Shown in pieces: positions 21,856-31,090 of a DNA stretch of 64,000 nucleotides. The stretch covers positions 124,001 through 188,000 of the forward strand of contig JAHDVF020001234.1 in the NCBI GenBank assembly GCA_022606425.2, given 5' to 3'. The notes under the pieces are model-generated. The model ran no database searches. It had not been told where the DNA came from and saw only the letters and a program-made list of their open reading frames with translations. Position numbers and translations under genes: made by a program. Within the stretch, counting starts at the first letter, position 1; every line of letters starts with the position of its first letter. The DNA comes from Lepidostoma basale. Lineage: Eukaryota > Arthropoda > Insecta > Trichoptera > Lepidostomatidae.

Positions 21856-22324
21856 GTATTATTATTGTCTTTACCCCTTAACGGCATTCGACAGTACTAA
21901 CATGACACAATAGCTTTACCAAATTACGATTTAAATAAATGCTTAAAATATTTTCAAATTGTTACAATGTATTTATTATTTGTGGGTAGATATTATAATG
22001 TAAATTAAAATTAAAACTGATGTTTCACGACATACAGTTTTTATTTTATTTTATATAGATTTAAACAAGTTTTAAGTGAATTTAAAACCTCACAATATTG
22101 CAAGATTGTGTGTTTTTTTAGAATTGGGGTTATATTCAAAACAGCAAATCACTTACGAAAATTTCTATATGGGCCCATTTAGTTTGTTAAATAGAAACGG
22201 TGACCTAGTTTTTTTAAGTAAATACAATATAACCTATGTTAATATAGTCGCCAAATAGAAATCGCTATGTTTATTTGGTCTGCGAATAAGACAAAATGGT
22301 ATATTTAAATATTTTCATTTCTTT

Positions 22325-22412
22325 ATGATGTTCAACTCCATATTAAATCATTAAAATGTCTGTTTTCTAGATGTTTTATTATATTTAATGGGAATGACAA
22401 TGAAAAACGCTG
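22325..22412. repeat. Partial MITE M1, left arm only
   Basis: It reads CTCCATATTAAATCATTAAA, then ATGTCTGTTTTCTAG and TTAATGGGAATGACAATG, the left half of the M1 foldback. The right arm is missing, and a LINE A fragment follows. Confidence 0.5.
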
Positions 22413-22762
22413 TTATCACGAAGAAATGTAGAGCCGAAGAAAGTATTATGAGCAAAATTATAAATCACTGGGTTGGTTTGGATACATATTGTAAACAGTG
22501 GCGGGCCTAGGGTCAACCAATAAGGCAAGCTAAGGAATTATAAATAAATATTCATAAAGAAATTACATAATCTTTCTTTTCATAACATTTCTGCACGTAA
22601 CGTAAATGACAGATAACATTTTGACAATGTAAATGAAGTTCGTGACAAATAGTAACATACTTCAGAGTGACATACTTAGTAACATACTTCAGAGTGATAA
22701 AGCCCGGCTTCAAATCCATACAAAAATTTGTAGATATCTTCTGGTATATATGCACCTAGCTA

Positions 22763-24050
22763 TAAGGTGTATAACTTTGCTTCCGCCGTTTTTTTCCCGA
22801 AATTCGAGGCTTTATCGTAAAAAACTGGTTATACATTTATGATTCAAAGTATTGTCCATCGCTGGCCACTACTTTCTCCCATCTTTCGGGCAGCATATGA
22901 ATCCCGCGTTGAAAAAACTGGTCATCTTTTGAAGCGATCCACGAATCGATCCAATTTTTTACTTCTTCATAAGACCGGAAGTGCTGGTCAGCTAGGCCTT
23001 GTGCCATTGATCGAAACAAGAGATAGTCCGAGGGAGCAACGTCTGCAGAATACGGCGGGTGGGGTAGGACTTCCCATTTCAAAGTTTCCAAGTATGTCTT
23101 GACCACTTTCGCAACATGGGGTCGAGCATTGTCATGCTGTAAAATCACTTTATCATGTCTCTCGTTGTATTGCGGCCGTTTGTCTTTCAATGCTCGGCTC
23201 AAACGCATTAATTGCGTTCGATAACGATCGCCTGTGATTGTTTCAGTCGGTTTTAACAACTCATAATACACTACGCCGAGCTGGTCCCACCAAATACTGA
23301 GCATAACCTTGGAACCGTGAATATTCGGTTTGGCCGTCGACGTGGAAGCATGGCCGGGATATCCCCATGATTTTCTGCGCTTGGGATTATCGTAATGAAC
23401 CCATTTCTCGTCCCCAGTCACAATGCGATGCAGAAATCCCTTCCGTCTTTGCCTTGCAAGCAGCTGTTCACAAACACACAAACGCCGTTCAACATCTCTC
23501 GGCTTCAACTTGTACGGCACCCAATTTCCTTGTTTCTGAATCATTCCCATGACTTTCAGGCGTTTTGAAATGGCTGCGTTGCGTCACTCCCAATGATCCT
23601 GCCAATTCTTGATGCGTTTGACACGAGTCTTGATCAAGTAATGCCTCCAATTCGGCATCTTCGAAAACCTTCTCTCTTCCACCGCCATGCTGGTCTTCGA
23701 CGTAAAATCACCGTTCTTGAAGCGTTGAAACCACTCTCGGCACGTTCTTTCACTAATAGCGGCCTCACTAGAGGTATTTGAGAGCATTCGATGAGCCTCA
23801 GCCGCAGATTTTTTCATATTAAAGCATAAAATTAAAACCTCACACAAATGATGAGAATTTGGCTCGTAAGCTGACATGTTTAATCGGGAATAACTTTATG
23901 ATGCAGACACAAACCGACTAATATTTCGATGGCGTTATGTTTACAAATACTTAAGCTTATTGTATGACATCTATGATCTATTTATTCCAACTACCACTTA
24001 CCGCTACTGCCATCTATTGCAAAACGGCGGAAGCAAAGTTATACACCTAA
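22763..24050 (-). mobile_element. mariner transposon, TIR to TIR, 1288 bp
   Basis: Terminal repeats are TWAGGTGTATAACTTTGC and continue TTCCGCCGTTTT on both ends. TA is present outside each end (22761-22762 and 24051-24052). The length is normal for mariner. It contains a single transposase gene in two frames. It sits inside the hAT element. Confidence 0.92.
22837..23877 (-). pseudogene. mariner transposase, frameshifted
   Basis: The N-terminal frame (23877-23584) starts MSAYEPNSHHLCEVLILCFN and contains ISERTCREWFQRFKNGDF, the helix-turn-helix domain. The C-terminal frame (23550-22837) contains the catalytic aspartates in TGDEKWVHYD, LQHDNARPHV and YSADVAPSDYLLF; the second and third are separated by 34 residues, the D,D34D signature of mariner. 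It ends RWEKVVASDGQYFES. Degeneration between about 23590 and 23690 and a frameshift separate the halves, so no full-length enzyme can be made. Most of the catalytic domain is still open, suggesting a fairly recent arrival. Confidence 0.93.
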
Positions 24051-24439
24051 TATATGATTACAAGCCAAAAATACATAAGTGTGACAAAGACCCTTTTACT
24101 CGCGCGAAAATTCAAAATATTATTTTATTCGTACACGGCTTAACGCGCAAAAAACATCGTTTTATTATAGATTTTTTAAGGCAAGCGCGGCTTTTCGGCT
24201 TGTATGGAAGTACCGCCACTGATTGTAGAAACCGTGGATGAAGAAATAATGGTTAAGAATGTTTACATTAATGATGTGAATGTTTGGCGATGTGAGTCGA
24301 AATAATTGAAATGCGTGTGTGACTCACTGTATGAATGTGGAGGAATCTAGAGAGGTGTGTCAGGATAGAGTAGCATGGCAGTCCATTCTCTTTGCCTACA
24401 CTTCCGGGGAAACGGCGTGACGGTTTGTTGTTGTGAATG

Positions 24440-24575
24440 ACATGTTTTGCCTTTCTTGGGCATTATCAAATGTTTCACACTAAATTGAATATTTCACAAT
24501 CACAGGTGAAACATGTCATTTCCATTAAATATAATACCACTTCTAGAAATCAGACATTTTCATTCTTATTAATTT
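24440..24575. repeat. Foldback MITE M1
   Basis: TGACATGTTTTGCCTTTCTT and CAAATGTTTCACAC on the left face GGTGAAACATGTCATTTCC and CAGACATTTTCATTC on the right. The element follows a LINE A tail directly. The left outer arm is missing. Confidence 0.55.
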
Positions 24576-24583
24576 ATTTTTAA

Positions 24584-24663
24584 CACCGATCACGCCATGA
24601 CTGTCATGGCCTATTGGTAACAATTGATGGCAGTCACATATAACTGCCACAGCGTGATGTGTG
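24584..24663. mobile_element. Very short TTAA-flanked inverted repeat
   Basis: An 80-bp segment starts CACCGATCACGCCATGACTG and ends with an approximate complement (CAGCGTGATGTGTG). TTAA lies on both sides (24580-24583 and 24664-24667). It may be a minimal piggyBac-type derivative. Confidence 0.45.
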
Positions 24664-24780
24664 TTAATAGTTAAACAATTAATAATAATTCATCACAAGT
24701 TCTTAGCAAAAAAGGGTCGAAGTTTTAAGTAATTCATTAACATAATAAACAAAAAATTCTAAAAAACTTTTTAAATATAT

Positions 24781-24965
24781 CTTCTTCTTCCTGGTGCTAT
24801 CCCAACTCATTGTCTGTGTTGACTGTTGGGATCGGCTCTTCTCCATCTCAGGCTGTACTTCTTAAGGTTCTGAGTGTCGCCTTCACTCAAGCCATTTCTC
24901 AGCAAGACGCTATTGCACTGAATCATCCACATGTTCCTAGTTCTTCCTCTGGATGGTTGAAGAGG
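24781..24965 (-). mobile_element. LINE 3' end with GAA-type tail
   Basis: The plus strand starts CTTCTTCTTCCTGGTGCTAT and continues GTCTGTGTTGACTGTTGGG and CTTCACTCAAGCCATTTCTC. The same sequence occurs at 48317-48475. The trinucleotide run is the tail of a minus-strand RTE-like element. Confidence 0.6.
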
Positions 24966-25146
24966 AAGATTCACAGACAAAGCTCTATTTACTGTGTATA
25001 TACTCTATCTTTTTAAAATGTATTATATTTTTATTTAAAATCCAGTCATCTTCCAGAAGATGGCAGTGAGCTGATGAAACTGGTGGAAGATGCAAACATT
25101 AGTGGAATTTAGCTAAATATACATTTTAAAATGAAAATATAAGAAA

Positions 25147-25525
25147 ATAGAATGAAAATATAAGAAGTGAATGCGGTGCGAATGATGGTGTCATGAACAA
25201 AATAATGAAAGGATCATTAAGATGGTTTGGACATATGGAAAGAATGCATGAAGAAAGAATGGTAAAAAAATTATATGTTAATGATGTAAATGGAACCAGA
25301 AATAGAGGAAGACCGAGGAAAACGTGGCACGATCAAATAAATCAAATATTGAATGTCGGCCATGTGAGGAGTCAGAGAAATCGACGCGCGTGCATGACAC
25401 GATGTATGAATGTTGAGGAATCGAGAGAAATATGTCAGGAAAGAAAAGTGTGGCAGTCCATTCTTTCTGCCTACCCCTTCGGAGAGACGGCGTGATGGTT
25501 AGTTAGTAAGTTAGTTAGTTACATT
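25147..25525 (+). mobile_element. LINE family A 3' end, open frame
   Basis: The 100-codon frame (25193-25495) reads MNKIMKGSLRWFGHMERMHE, NRGRPRKTWHDQINQIL and RRACMTRCMNVEESREICQE, and ends SILSAYPFGETA. The copy ends GTGATGGTTAGTTAGTAAG. The short frame is unbroken, so it is one of the younger copies. It lies 95 bp upstream of SPG21 exon 3. Confidence 0.88.
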
Positions 25526-25619
25526 TTAAAAAGATTTTTAAATTTTTTTTTCTTCCATGAAATTTCAAATAACAAAATATATTTTGTTTAGAAGTTTTAA
25601 CATGTTGCGGTAATTCCAG

Positions 25620-25849
25620 GTGGATTTCTGGCCCAAAAGTTTGCCGAGTACACGGCTCATCACCAGCGGGTGGCCTCTATGGTCTTGTGCAATGCCTTCA
25701 CCGACACATCCGTCTTCAGCTACCAGGACTCGGCCGCAATCTTCTGGATTCTGCCCTCGCTGGTGCTCAAGCGCATGGTCATGGGTAATTTCTGCGCGGA
25801 GAAGGTGGACATCAATATCGTAGAGGCCATCGACTTCATGGTGGAGAGG
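25620..25849 (+). CDS. SPG21: Maspardin exon 3
   Basis: The acceptor is GGTAATTCCAG and the donor is GAGAGG|GTGAGA. With the split codon it reads GGFLAQKFAEYTAHHQRVAS, MVLCNAFTDTSVFSYQDSAA, FWILPSLVLKRMVMGNF and AIDFMVER. GFLAQKFAEYT and the MVLCN.F.DTS.F block match vertebrate maspardin closely. Confidence 0.95.
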
Positions 25850-26259
25850 GTGAGATAATTTTGAAAAATTTAATAAAGTTTCTATTAGAGGCAAGATTTC
25901 TTATCTTAACACAAATGTTTTCTTGTGGCATGAACTATTCCAACTGTATGGGGAACTCTTTTCTCCTGCTCCTTTCTGTGTAGATGTTTTGCCTGCCTTT
26001 AAGTATTGTTCTATCCTTCGTAGTCATTACCCAGTGTTCACTGTCAATGTTAATTCTTTGGAGGTTCGCTTTTTGGGATTCTTTGAAGCGTTTTCTCTAA
26101 CCTTTGTGTGAGGGTTTTCCTTGGGTTAGCTGAGATTACAGTATTTTCTTTGGGAGTCTAGCTGTTTGAATAATCAACCCTTGTTGGATTGTTTTTACCT
26201 TTATTTTCATAATTGAGATTATAATTTTCATTGAGAAACACTAATAATATAGTTTTTAA

Positions 26260-26905
26260 TCCTTACCACTCCTTTGTCGAATGCCAACCGACATCGCTAT
26301 ATGTACGCTGCAACTCAGTTGTCGGCTGGCGGCCGACAAGATAAGAGTTGCGCGCGCGGTGTATTTTCGCGCTCAAAACTTGAAACGTGTCGTTGTTTCT
26401 TGTGATTATTCGTTAAAAAAACATTTAATTTCACATTTTAATAAGATTTTGACTGTTTTCCGTTTTTATTTTTATTATAAAATAATCCTTGCAAATTCAC
26501 AAAACCTAAAATGGCGGGAACTTCGCGTGATATGTCATGCAGAGGAGCGATTAGAGTACAAGCCCCACTTCATTGCGAAACTGGACAAAGGTTCTAAAGA
26601 CTGTACTGTGTGCAGTAACAGAAAGATTCCAGGGGGAAGACGGGGAACAGTGTGGTTTTGTGAGACCTGTTCCAGAAAACCTAGTCTCCATCCTGGAGAT
26701 TGTTTTAAAAAGTACCATACTATGCAAAACTATAAGTAGTCCATAATGTTTTTTGTAAATTGTTTTTTATTTGAAGAATAAATCATTACATAGGAAGTTT
26801 TAACGATTTTTTTGTAACTACTAACTAACTACTAAAAATATTTTGTCATTATTTAAATTGGAGTTAGCTGACAAACAATATCAAAAAATAATGGAGTGGT
26901 AAGGG
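26260..26905 (+). mobile_element. piggyBac-type element, internally deleted, 646 bp
   Basis: TTAA flanks both ends (26256-26259 and 26906-26909). Terminal repeats begin TCCTTACCACTCC and CCCTTACCACTCC. The left part (26280-26400) is CG-rich and may be the original promoter and 5' UTR. The right part keeps only the end of the transposase gene. This is a classic internal deletion derivative. Confidence 0.85.
26511..26739 (+). pseudogene. piggyBac transposase C-terminal cysteine-rich domain
   Basis: The retained frame ends with DCTVCSNRKIPGGRRGTVWF, CETCSRKPSLHPGDCFKKYH and a stop at 26737-26739. The CxxC...CxxC...C..H pattern is the zinc-binding domain at the C-terminus of piggyBac transposases. 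A possible original start, AAAATGGCGGG near 26511, is in a different frame, consistent with a deletion junction between. The catalytic DDD domain is absent. The longer 152-codon frame starting at 26281 probably includes untranslated leader. Confidence 0.8.
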
Positions 26906-27289
26906 TTAAACACAGGAAAATAAATCTGGTTGAAACATGGCATAATTCAAAATACATTTAAAATGTAATCTGGTATCTACTGGTTAAATGTAACACCCGA
27001 TGAATTATTCATATTTGTATTCAATATGGAATTAGGTCTTTTGTTTCCTACGCAGTTTTAAAATATGAACATTTGACTGTATTCGGATATGAATCGATTG
27101 CGCTCTATATTTCACAATCGCGTAATGTATTTTTCATTTGATACATAATTCAGTTAGCTCGCGTCTATTTAGTATGTTCTCAACTCTCTTTTAAATACAC
27201 ATAATAATAATAATTAGGCTAATTTGGTAAAATCAACAGAAAACAAAGTATTGGGAAGGGAAGAAAATCCCCAATAAATATACCTTCGA

Positions 27290-27600
27290 GAATGGTTCGA
27301 TAGCAGGGAAGACGCTGAGAGATCGCGTGAGGAACACCAGAATAAGAGAGATATGTGAGGTTGAGGATATTATAAGATGCAGCAGACAGTGAAAAAGGGA
27401 CTGGTACGGGCATGTTCAAAGAATGGACACCACCAGACTCCCCTATATTGTGTTGCATAATCAACTGCATGGGACTCGTCCTCGTGGAAGACCTAAAATA
27501 TGGAAGGACAGTTGGGAGTTTACCTCACAGGAGGAGCAACACTCCGGAGAACAGACCAGATAGGTCTACAACAAGGAAGAAGAAGAAGAAGATATATCAT
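27290..27600 (+). mobile_element. RTE-like LINE 3' fragment with AAG tail
   Basis: Broken frames give TLRDRVRNTRIREICEVEDI-like sequence, similar to the open copy at 56501-56980. Further on is RGRPKIWKDSWEF-like sequence. The 3' end is GGTCTACAACAAGGAAGAAG followed by an AAG run. Confidence 0.72.
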
Positions 27601-27684
27601 AAAATGAATGTGGTGGTAATGTGATCTTTTGAACAAATGTGTCCAATATTTGAATATGTGAATGACCAGGATGCACTAAATTTA

Positions 27685-28098
27685 TTTTTAATTGTATCTC
27701 AATAGAGACGAAGATGCAAATTGGAAACTGAATATGGTTGATCAAGGTGTTTACAGGGCTTATGACCTGTCATTGGTTGGGTTAAGCGCACGCTTTATGT
27801 GATTACAACATTCCCCATTCCACATTTCTTTATGACCATGTATGACAAATTTTTTGGAAGTTGTATATATGTTAAAGTCCTATGCCAGTTTTCACATGTC
27901 AGTTTCAATGTGCCGTCTATGAAGATTTTGATTACATATGTTAATCTTTTTTTAAGATTACTCTATATATAATCTACATATTAATGCCATCTATGGAGAT
28001 TTACTCGTATGTTATTTATTTAAACCCCTAAGCCTTGCCACTCTAGTTCCTCGTATGATTATAAGGCCTTAAAGCAGTGCGATTAGTCAATGGGTTAA
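27685..28098. repeat. Dispersed repeat, second copy of the 5308 repeat
   Basis: TTAATTGTATCTCAATAGAG, GGGCTTATGACCTGTCATTG and CAACATTCCCCATTCC repeat the 5308 copy. The right end reads CAATGGGTTAA, like the right end of the TTAA-flanked element at 29239-29993. It may therefore be a piggyBac-like derivative, but no left end was found. Confidence 0.5.
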
Positions 28099-28210
28099 TA
28101 CAAATAATGACAAATTGATTTGGAATATCTTGGACTTGAATGAAAATATATATTCATGAACAAAGTTTTTGTTAAATCATGTCTTAAAGAACATTGTTTT
28201 TTTTTTTCAG

Positions 28211-28459
28211 TTGGACTCGTTATCACAGCCAGAGTTAGCGTCCCGTTTGACTCTAAACTGCATGCCCTCGGAGGTGAACGCTGGTCCCCTAATGGAACTG
28301 CCGGTTACCATCCTGGATGTGTTTGACGAGTATGCGCTGAGCGGGAAGGTGCGCGAGGAGCTGTACAAGTGCTACCCTCAGGCCAAGTTGGCTCACCTCA
28401 AGAGCGGGGGCAACTTTCCTTACCTGAGCCGCTGTGACGAGGTCAATTTGCATATACAG
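28211..28459 (+). CDS. SPG21: Maspardin exon 4
   Basis: The acceptor is TTTTTTTTCAG and the donor is ATACAG|GTGAGC. The exon encodes 83 codons: LDSLSQPELASRLTLNCMPS, LPVTILDVFDEYALSGKVRE and HLKSGGNFPYLSRCDEVNLH. The PVTI.DVFD and HLK.GGNFPYL.R blocks are strongly conserved maspardin features; the latter lies where the hydrolase-fold histidine is expected. Confidence 0.95.
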
Positions 28460-28479
28460 GTGAGCTTATTAGAACTCCC

Positions 28480-28590
28480 ACCGCTAACGTGTAGCTGTTA
28501 TAGGACGCAGTGGCGCTCTTCCATCAGCTTCGATCATTCAACATCTAGGGCCGTCCATGCGGGACTGACGTTAATTGTATTTTGAGCAAA
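28480..28590. repeat. Repeat shared with 11150-11230
   Basis: TAGCTGTTATAGGACGCAGT and CATCAGCTTCGATCATTCAA recur in variant form near 11152-11200 (GCTGTTATAGGACGCAGCGA). Class unknown. Confidence 0.45.
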
Positions 28591-28634
28591 ACAAGAGGGA
28601 TTCCACTTTTGATATATATTGATGATGATGTTGA

Positions 28635-28930
28635 TTTTTATAGTGCCATTTTCGTGAGAGAATCACTTACAAAGGAAAGATTTCAGATATTGTAGGGTAG
28701 TCTATTCCACGTCTCTGGTCCCGCGATACCAAATTCCGCGATACTGCGATTCTCGCGATTTGCAGATCGTAGTGTTGACTGCCAAGGGTTCAGGTAGATT
28801 ACCTTGCCAAGGTCTGTGAGGTGGTGGGGTGCTTGTCCATTTAAGGCTTTGTGAACAATTAGACATAGTTTGTAATAAATTCGCTCAGGAAAACTTAACC
28901 AGTGAAGTCGACACAATCTAACACAAAATA
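28635..28930 (-). mobile_element. CR1-like LINE 3' fragment
   Basis: Read on minus, the frame gives CRLHWLSFPERIYYKLCLIV, HKALNGQAPHHLTDL and EFGIAGPETWNRLPYNI. LHWLP..ERI.YK and the closing G...WN.LP are the C-terminal signature of CR1-like non-LTR elements. It is a truncated fragment in the last SPG21 intron. Confidence 0.8.
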
Positions 28931-29238
28931 AAAAACATACATATTAATTACATAAAAAATAGAGGTAATTTACAAAAGAGAAAACGTATAGCCTAACACA
29001 GAAATTTCAGCAAGGCCTGAAGTCGCCCTTTTTGTGAAGTTATTTACCCTTTTGAGGCTGTGCCGATCTTCTTGCTAGGGGAGGAGTGGAAGTAGCGGAT
29101 TAGATGCGGTCTAGGGTCCTCCTTGCCTTGTTCCATTAATACTTGGATTATGTATATATACTCCATTGATACATGCATTAATAATGCATGTATAAGCAAG
29201 CCATACACAGCTCCATACAAACAAACATTACTGATTAA

Positions 29239-29993
29239 CCCATTGCACCACTAATAAAGATGACATAATTTGTTCATACAACACACTATTTAATTTTGAC
29301 TCTTTTTTAATTACAATAACATTTCAGTACAATAACAGCCACCACATTTTGTTCCCAGAAAACAATTTACATCTTCGTCTCTATTGAGATACAATTAATC
29401 CTTATAAAACAATAACATTAAGACTAAATTACACACAAAGTAAAAATTGGTAAAACATAAAAGCATAATTTTTTTTGTTCATAAGCTAGATCATTATGGC
29501 TCATCCCCAGGTAGTTTTGGAAGAGTGTGATAAGTTTTAAAGCATTCTGGCATGTGGAGAGCCACCAAACATTTCTCACATTCCCATCAAAACATTGTTC
29601 GAAGGCGTAAAATCACTAGAATCACTCATCAACTTCATTCTCACTGCCACTTTCCAAAAGGATTCGCTGTATTTCATCCTTATTTGATGAAATATTACAA
29701 GCGCGACGAGTTTGTTTACGAGTGCGTTCGGCCATTTTGGAGGTATTGACAGATGTTAAAATATCGTAATATTTTGTAATAAATAATGTGAAATAAATTG
29801 TGATTATTACATTTTATTATGAAATCAGTAACCGAAATATGCTTATTTATGTCATTTTTATGAATAAAGTTATTGTCATTCAGTTTTAATGTAAAAAAAA
29901 TCACTTCAAAGACAAACCGGGGAATCGCCGGCTTTGCGAGTCAGTGACAAATTGACCTTGGCTGGCGATTCGCCAGCTTTGTGTTGCAATGGG
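29239..29993. mobile_element. TTAA-flanked element, 755 bp
   Basis: TTAA occurs at 29235-29238 and 29994-29997. The left end is CCCATTGCACC and the right end is the complement of CCCATTGCAACACAAAGC, a short inverted repeat. Near the right end, GGCGATTCGCCAGC and GGGGAATCGCCGGC form subterminal inverted motifs. The TTAA target fits the piggyBac superfamily. The open frame at 29552-29749 has no recognisable domain. Confidence 0.55.
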
Positions 29994-30049
29994 TTAAAGA
30001 CTAATATTTATTTTGATTACCAGTATTGCAATATGTTTCTTTTTTTCAG

Positions 30050-30130
30050 ATCCACCTTCGGCAGTTTCATGACACTCCCTATGCTGCCACCCTTAAGGGC
30101 TTCAAGGCCAAGGAACCCCTGATAGACTGA
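30050..30130 (+). CDS. SPG21: Maspardin terminal exon
   Basis: The acceptor is TCTTTTTTTCAG. The exon reads IHLRQFHDTPYAATLKGFKA then KEPLID and stops with TGA at 30128-30130. IHL.QFH.T.YAA matches the vertebrate IHLLQFHGTKYAA segment. The C-terminal extension after it is shorter than in vertebrates. Confidence 0.93.
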   Translation: MHLRQFHDTPYAATLKGFKAKEPLID

Positions 30131-30394
30131 ACATATTATTATAGGTTATGTTATCATAATATAGGTTAAGATTGATCGGTTGCAAACAGACCGGGACTTG
30201 GCTGCAAAGTCTTTTGATTAAAATTACAACAAGATATACGCAGAGTCAACCTATCAAATATCAGAAATGATTTTGAATTTTTAACTAAAATTTTGGCGCG
30301 TACTACCAAAATCTCGTAAGTGGTCAATACGCGTCCAGCGCGTTTGTGGTTTTTGTAAATGCTCACCGGCGTGTATATTATATAAAAATGAATA

Positions 30395-31088
30395 CAGTGA
30401 AACCCGTATTTTACGTTTGAGAGACTGAAAAAAAAACTCAAATGGAGGGAAAATGTAAATTGAAAAAAACATATATTTTTTTTAATCACATAGATTAGTT
30501 TGTTATAACGCGTGCCAAAAAACGAACCCGATGAAAAAAGGAAGAAAATATTGAAATTAACTTAACGAATAAAACAAAACAAAACAAAAAACGTAATAAT
30601 GTCAAAAAGATTGAAGCGTTACAAACAGAGTCGAAAAACGAATGACAGATGCCGAATGTCGGCCAATCACCACGTTGCACGCCGTATGTCGGCCAATCAC
30701 CACGTTGCGCGCCGTATGTCGGCCAATTACTACGTTGCGCGCCGTATGTCGGCCAATTACCACGTTGCGCGCCGTATGTCGGCCAATTACTACGTTGCGC
30801 GCCGTATGTCGGCCAATTACCACGTTGCGCGCCGTATGTCGGCCAATTACTACGTTGCGCGCCGTATGCTGACCAATCACGTCGCTCACCGAGCAATCAC
30901 GTTTCTACTGCGCCGACTCATTGTCAAGCGCGCGTACCTCGCATATTTTGAATATTTTCGACGTAAATTGCGGGTTAAAAAAAGGTAAAAGCGGGTAAAA
31001 AATGTACTACAATATATCGGGACTGAAAAATTAAACGCATTTGGCGGGAAAATGTTAAATATGGGGACGTAAAATCCGGGTTTCACTG
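30395..31088. mobile_element. pogo-like nonautonomous element, 694 bp
   Basis: Terminal repeats CAGTGAAACCCGTATTTTAC (left) and CAGTGAAACCCGGATTTTAC (right, complement) lie just inside TA dinucleotides at 30393-30394 and 31089-31090. Subterminal blocks (GGGAAAATGT on both sides) are also shared. CAGTGAAACC-type ends with TA targets are typical of pogo/Tigger-like elements. The interior is a minisatellite with no transposase. Confidence 0.78.
30653..30890. repeat. 30-bp minisatellite with CCAAT in every unit
   Basis: Seven 30-bp units (CGTATGTCGGCCAATTAC plus YACGTTGCGCGC) run from 30653 to 30862, and a diverged eighth follows. Units 3-7 alternate between TAC and CAC at one position, suggesting a 60-bp higher-order unit. 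Because 30 is a multiple of three, frames on both strands stay open and give repetitive peptides, which I do not regard as genes. Confidence 0.92.
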
Positions 31089-31090
31089 TA

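Larger units (their letters stand above)
22496..24221. mobile_element. hAT-type nonautonomous element
   Basis: The left end is CAGTGGCGGGCCTAGGG; the right end is the complement of CAGTGGCGGTACTTCCATAC. The flanks are ATTGTAAA (22488-22495) and ATTGTAGA (24222-24229), an 8-bp duplication with one difference. The right end resembles the hAT MITE at 12457-12707. Without the internal mariner the element is about 440 bp and non-coding. Confidence 0.82.
22413..24437 (+). mobile_element. LINE A copy carrying a nested hAT and mariner
   Basis: LINE A sequence is present at about 22413-22495 (a KCRAEESIMSKI-like stretch, then GGTTGGTTTGGATACATATTG). It resumes at 24222 with GAAACCGTGGATGAAGAAAT and runs to GGCGTGACGGTTTGTTGTTG at 24437. 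The two halves are adjacent in the family sequence, so the 1.7 kb between them is a later insertion. Confidence 0.82.
21427..30130 (+). other. SPG21: Maspardin (SPG21) gene, five exons, complete
   Basis: Exons 21427-21525, 21615-21855, 25620-25849, 28211-28459 and 30050-30130 join in frame to 299 residues, close to the 308 of the human protein. Maspardin is an alpha/beta-hydrolase-fold protein of endosomes and cytosol that binds CD4 and the aldehyde dehydrogenase ALDH16A1; in humans its loss causes hereditary spastic paraplegia (Mast syndrome). The serine elbow GASLG is preserved. Whether it is catalytic is not settled for the family. Introns 2, 3 and 4 are filled with transposons, and exons are distinctly more GC-rich than introns. 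Confidence 0.95.

Noticed and set aside
26281..26510. N-terminal part of the 152-codon frame as real protein
   Set aside because: It covers the CG-rich leader of the piggyBac element and resembles no transposase region; only the last third matches.
29552..29749. 65-codon open frame with His/Arg-rich sequence
   Set aside because: It lies inside a TTAA-flanked repeat and resembles nothing I know.
30653..30862. Possible CRISPR array
   Set aside because: The units are contiguous 30-bp repeats with no unique spacers, inside a eukaryotic transposon.
30599..30988. Four overlapping repetitive ORFs across the minisatellite
   Set aside because: The 30-bp unit is a multiple of three, so frames on both strands stay open by default. 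No promoter or coding signature was seen.
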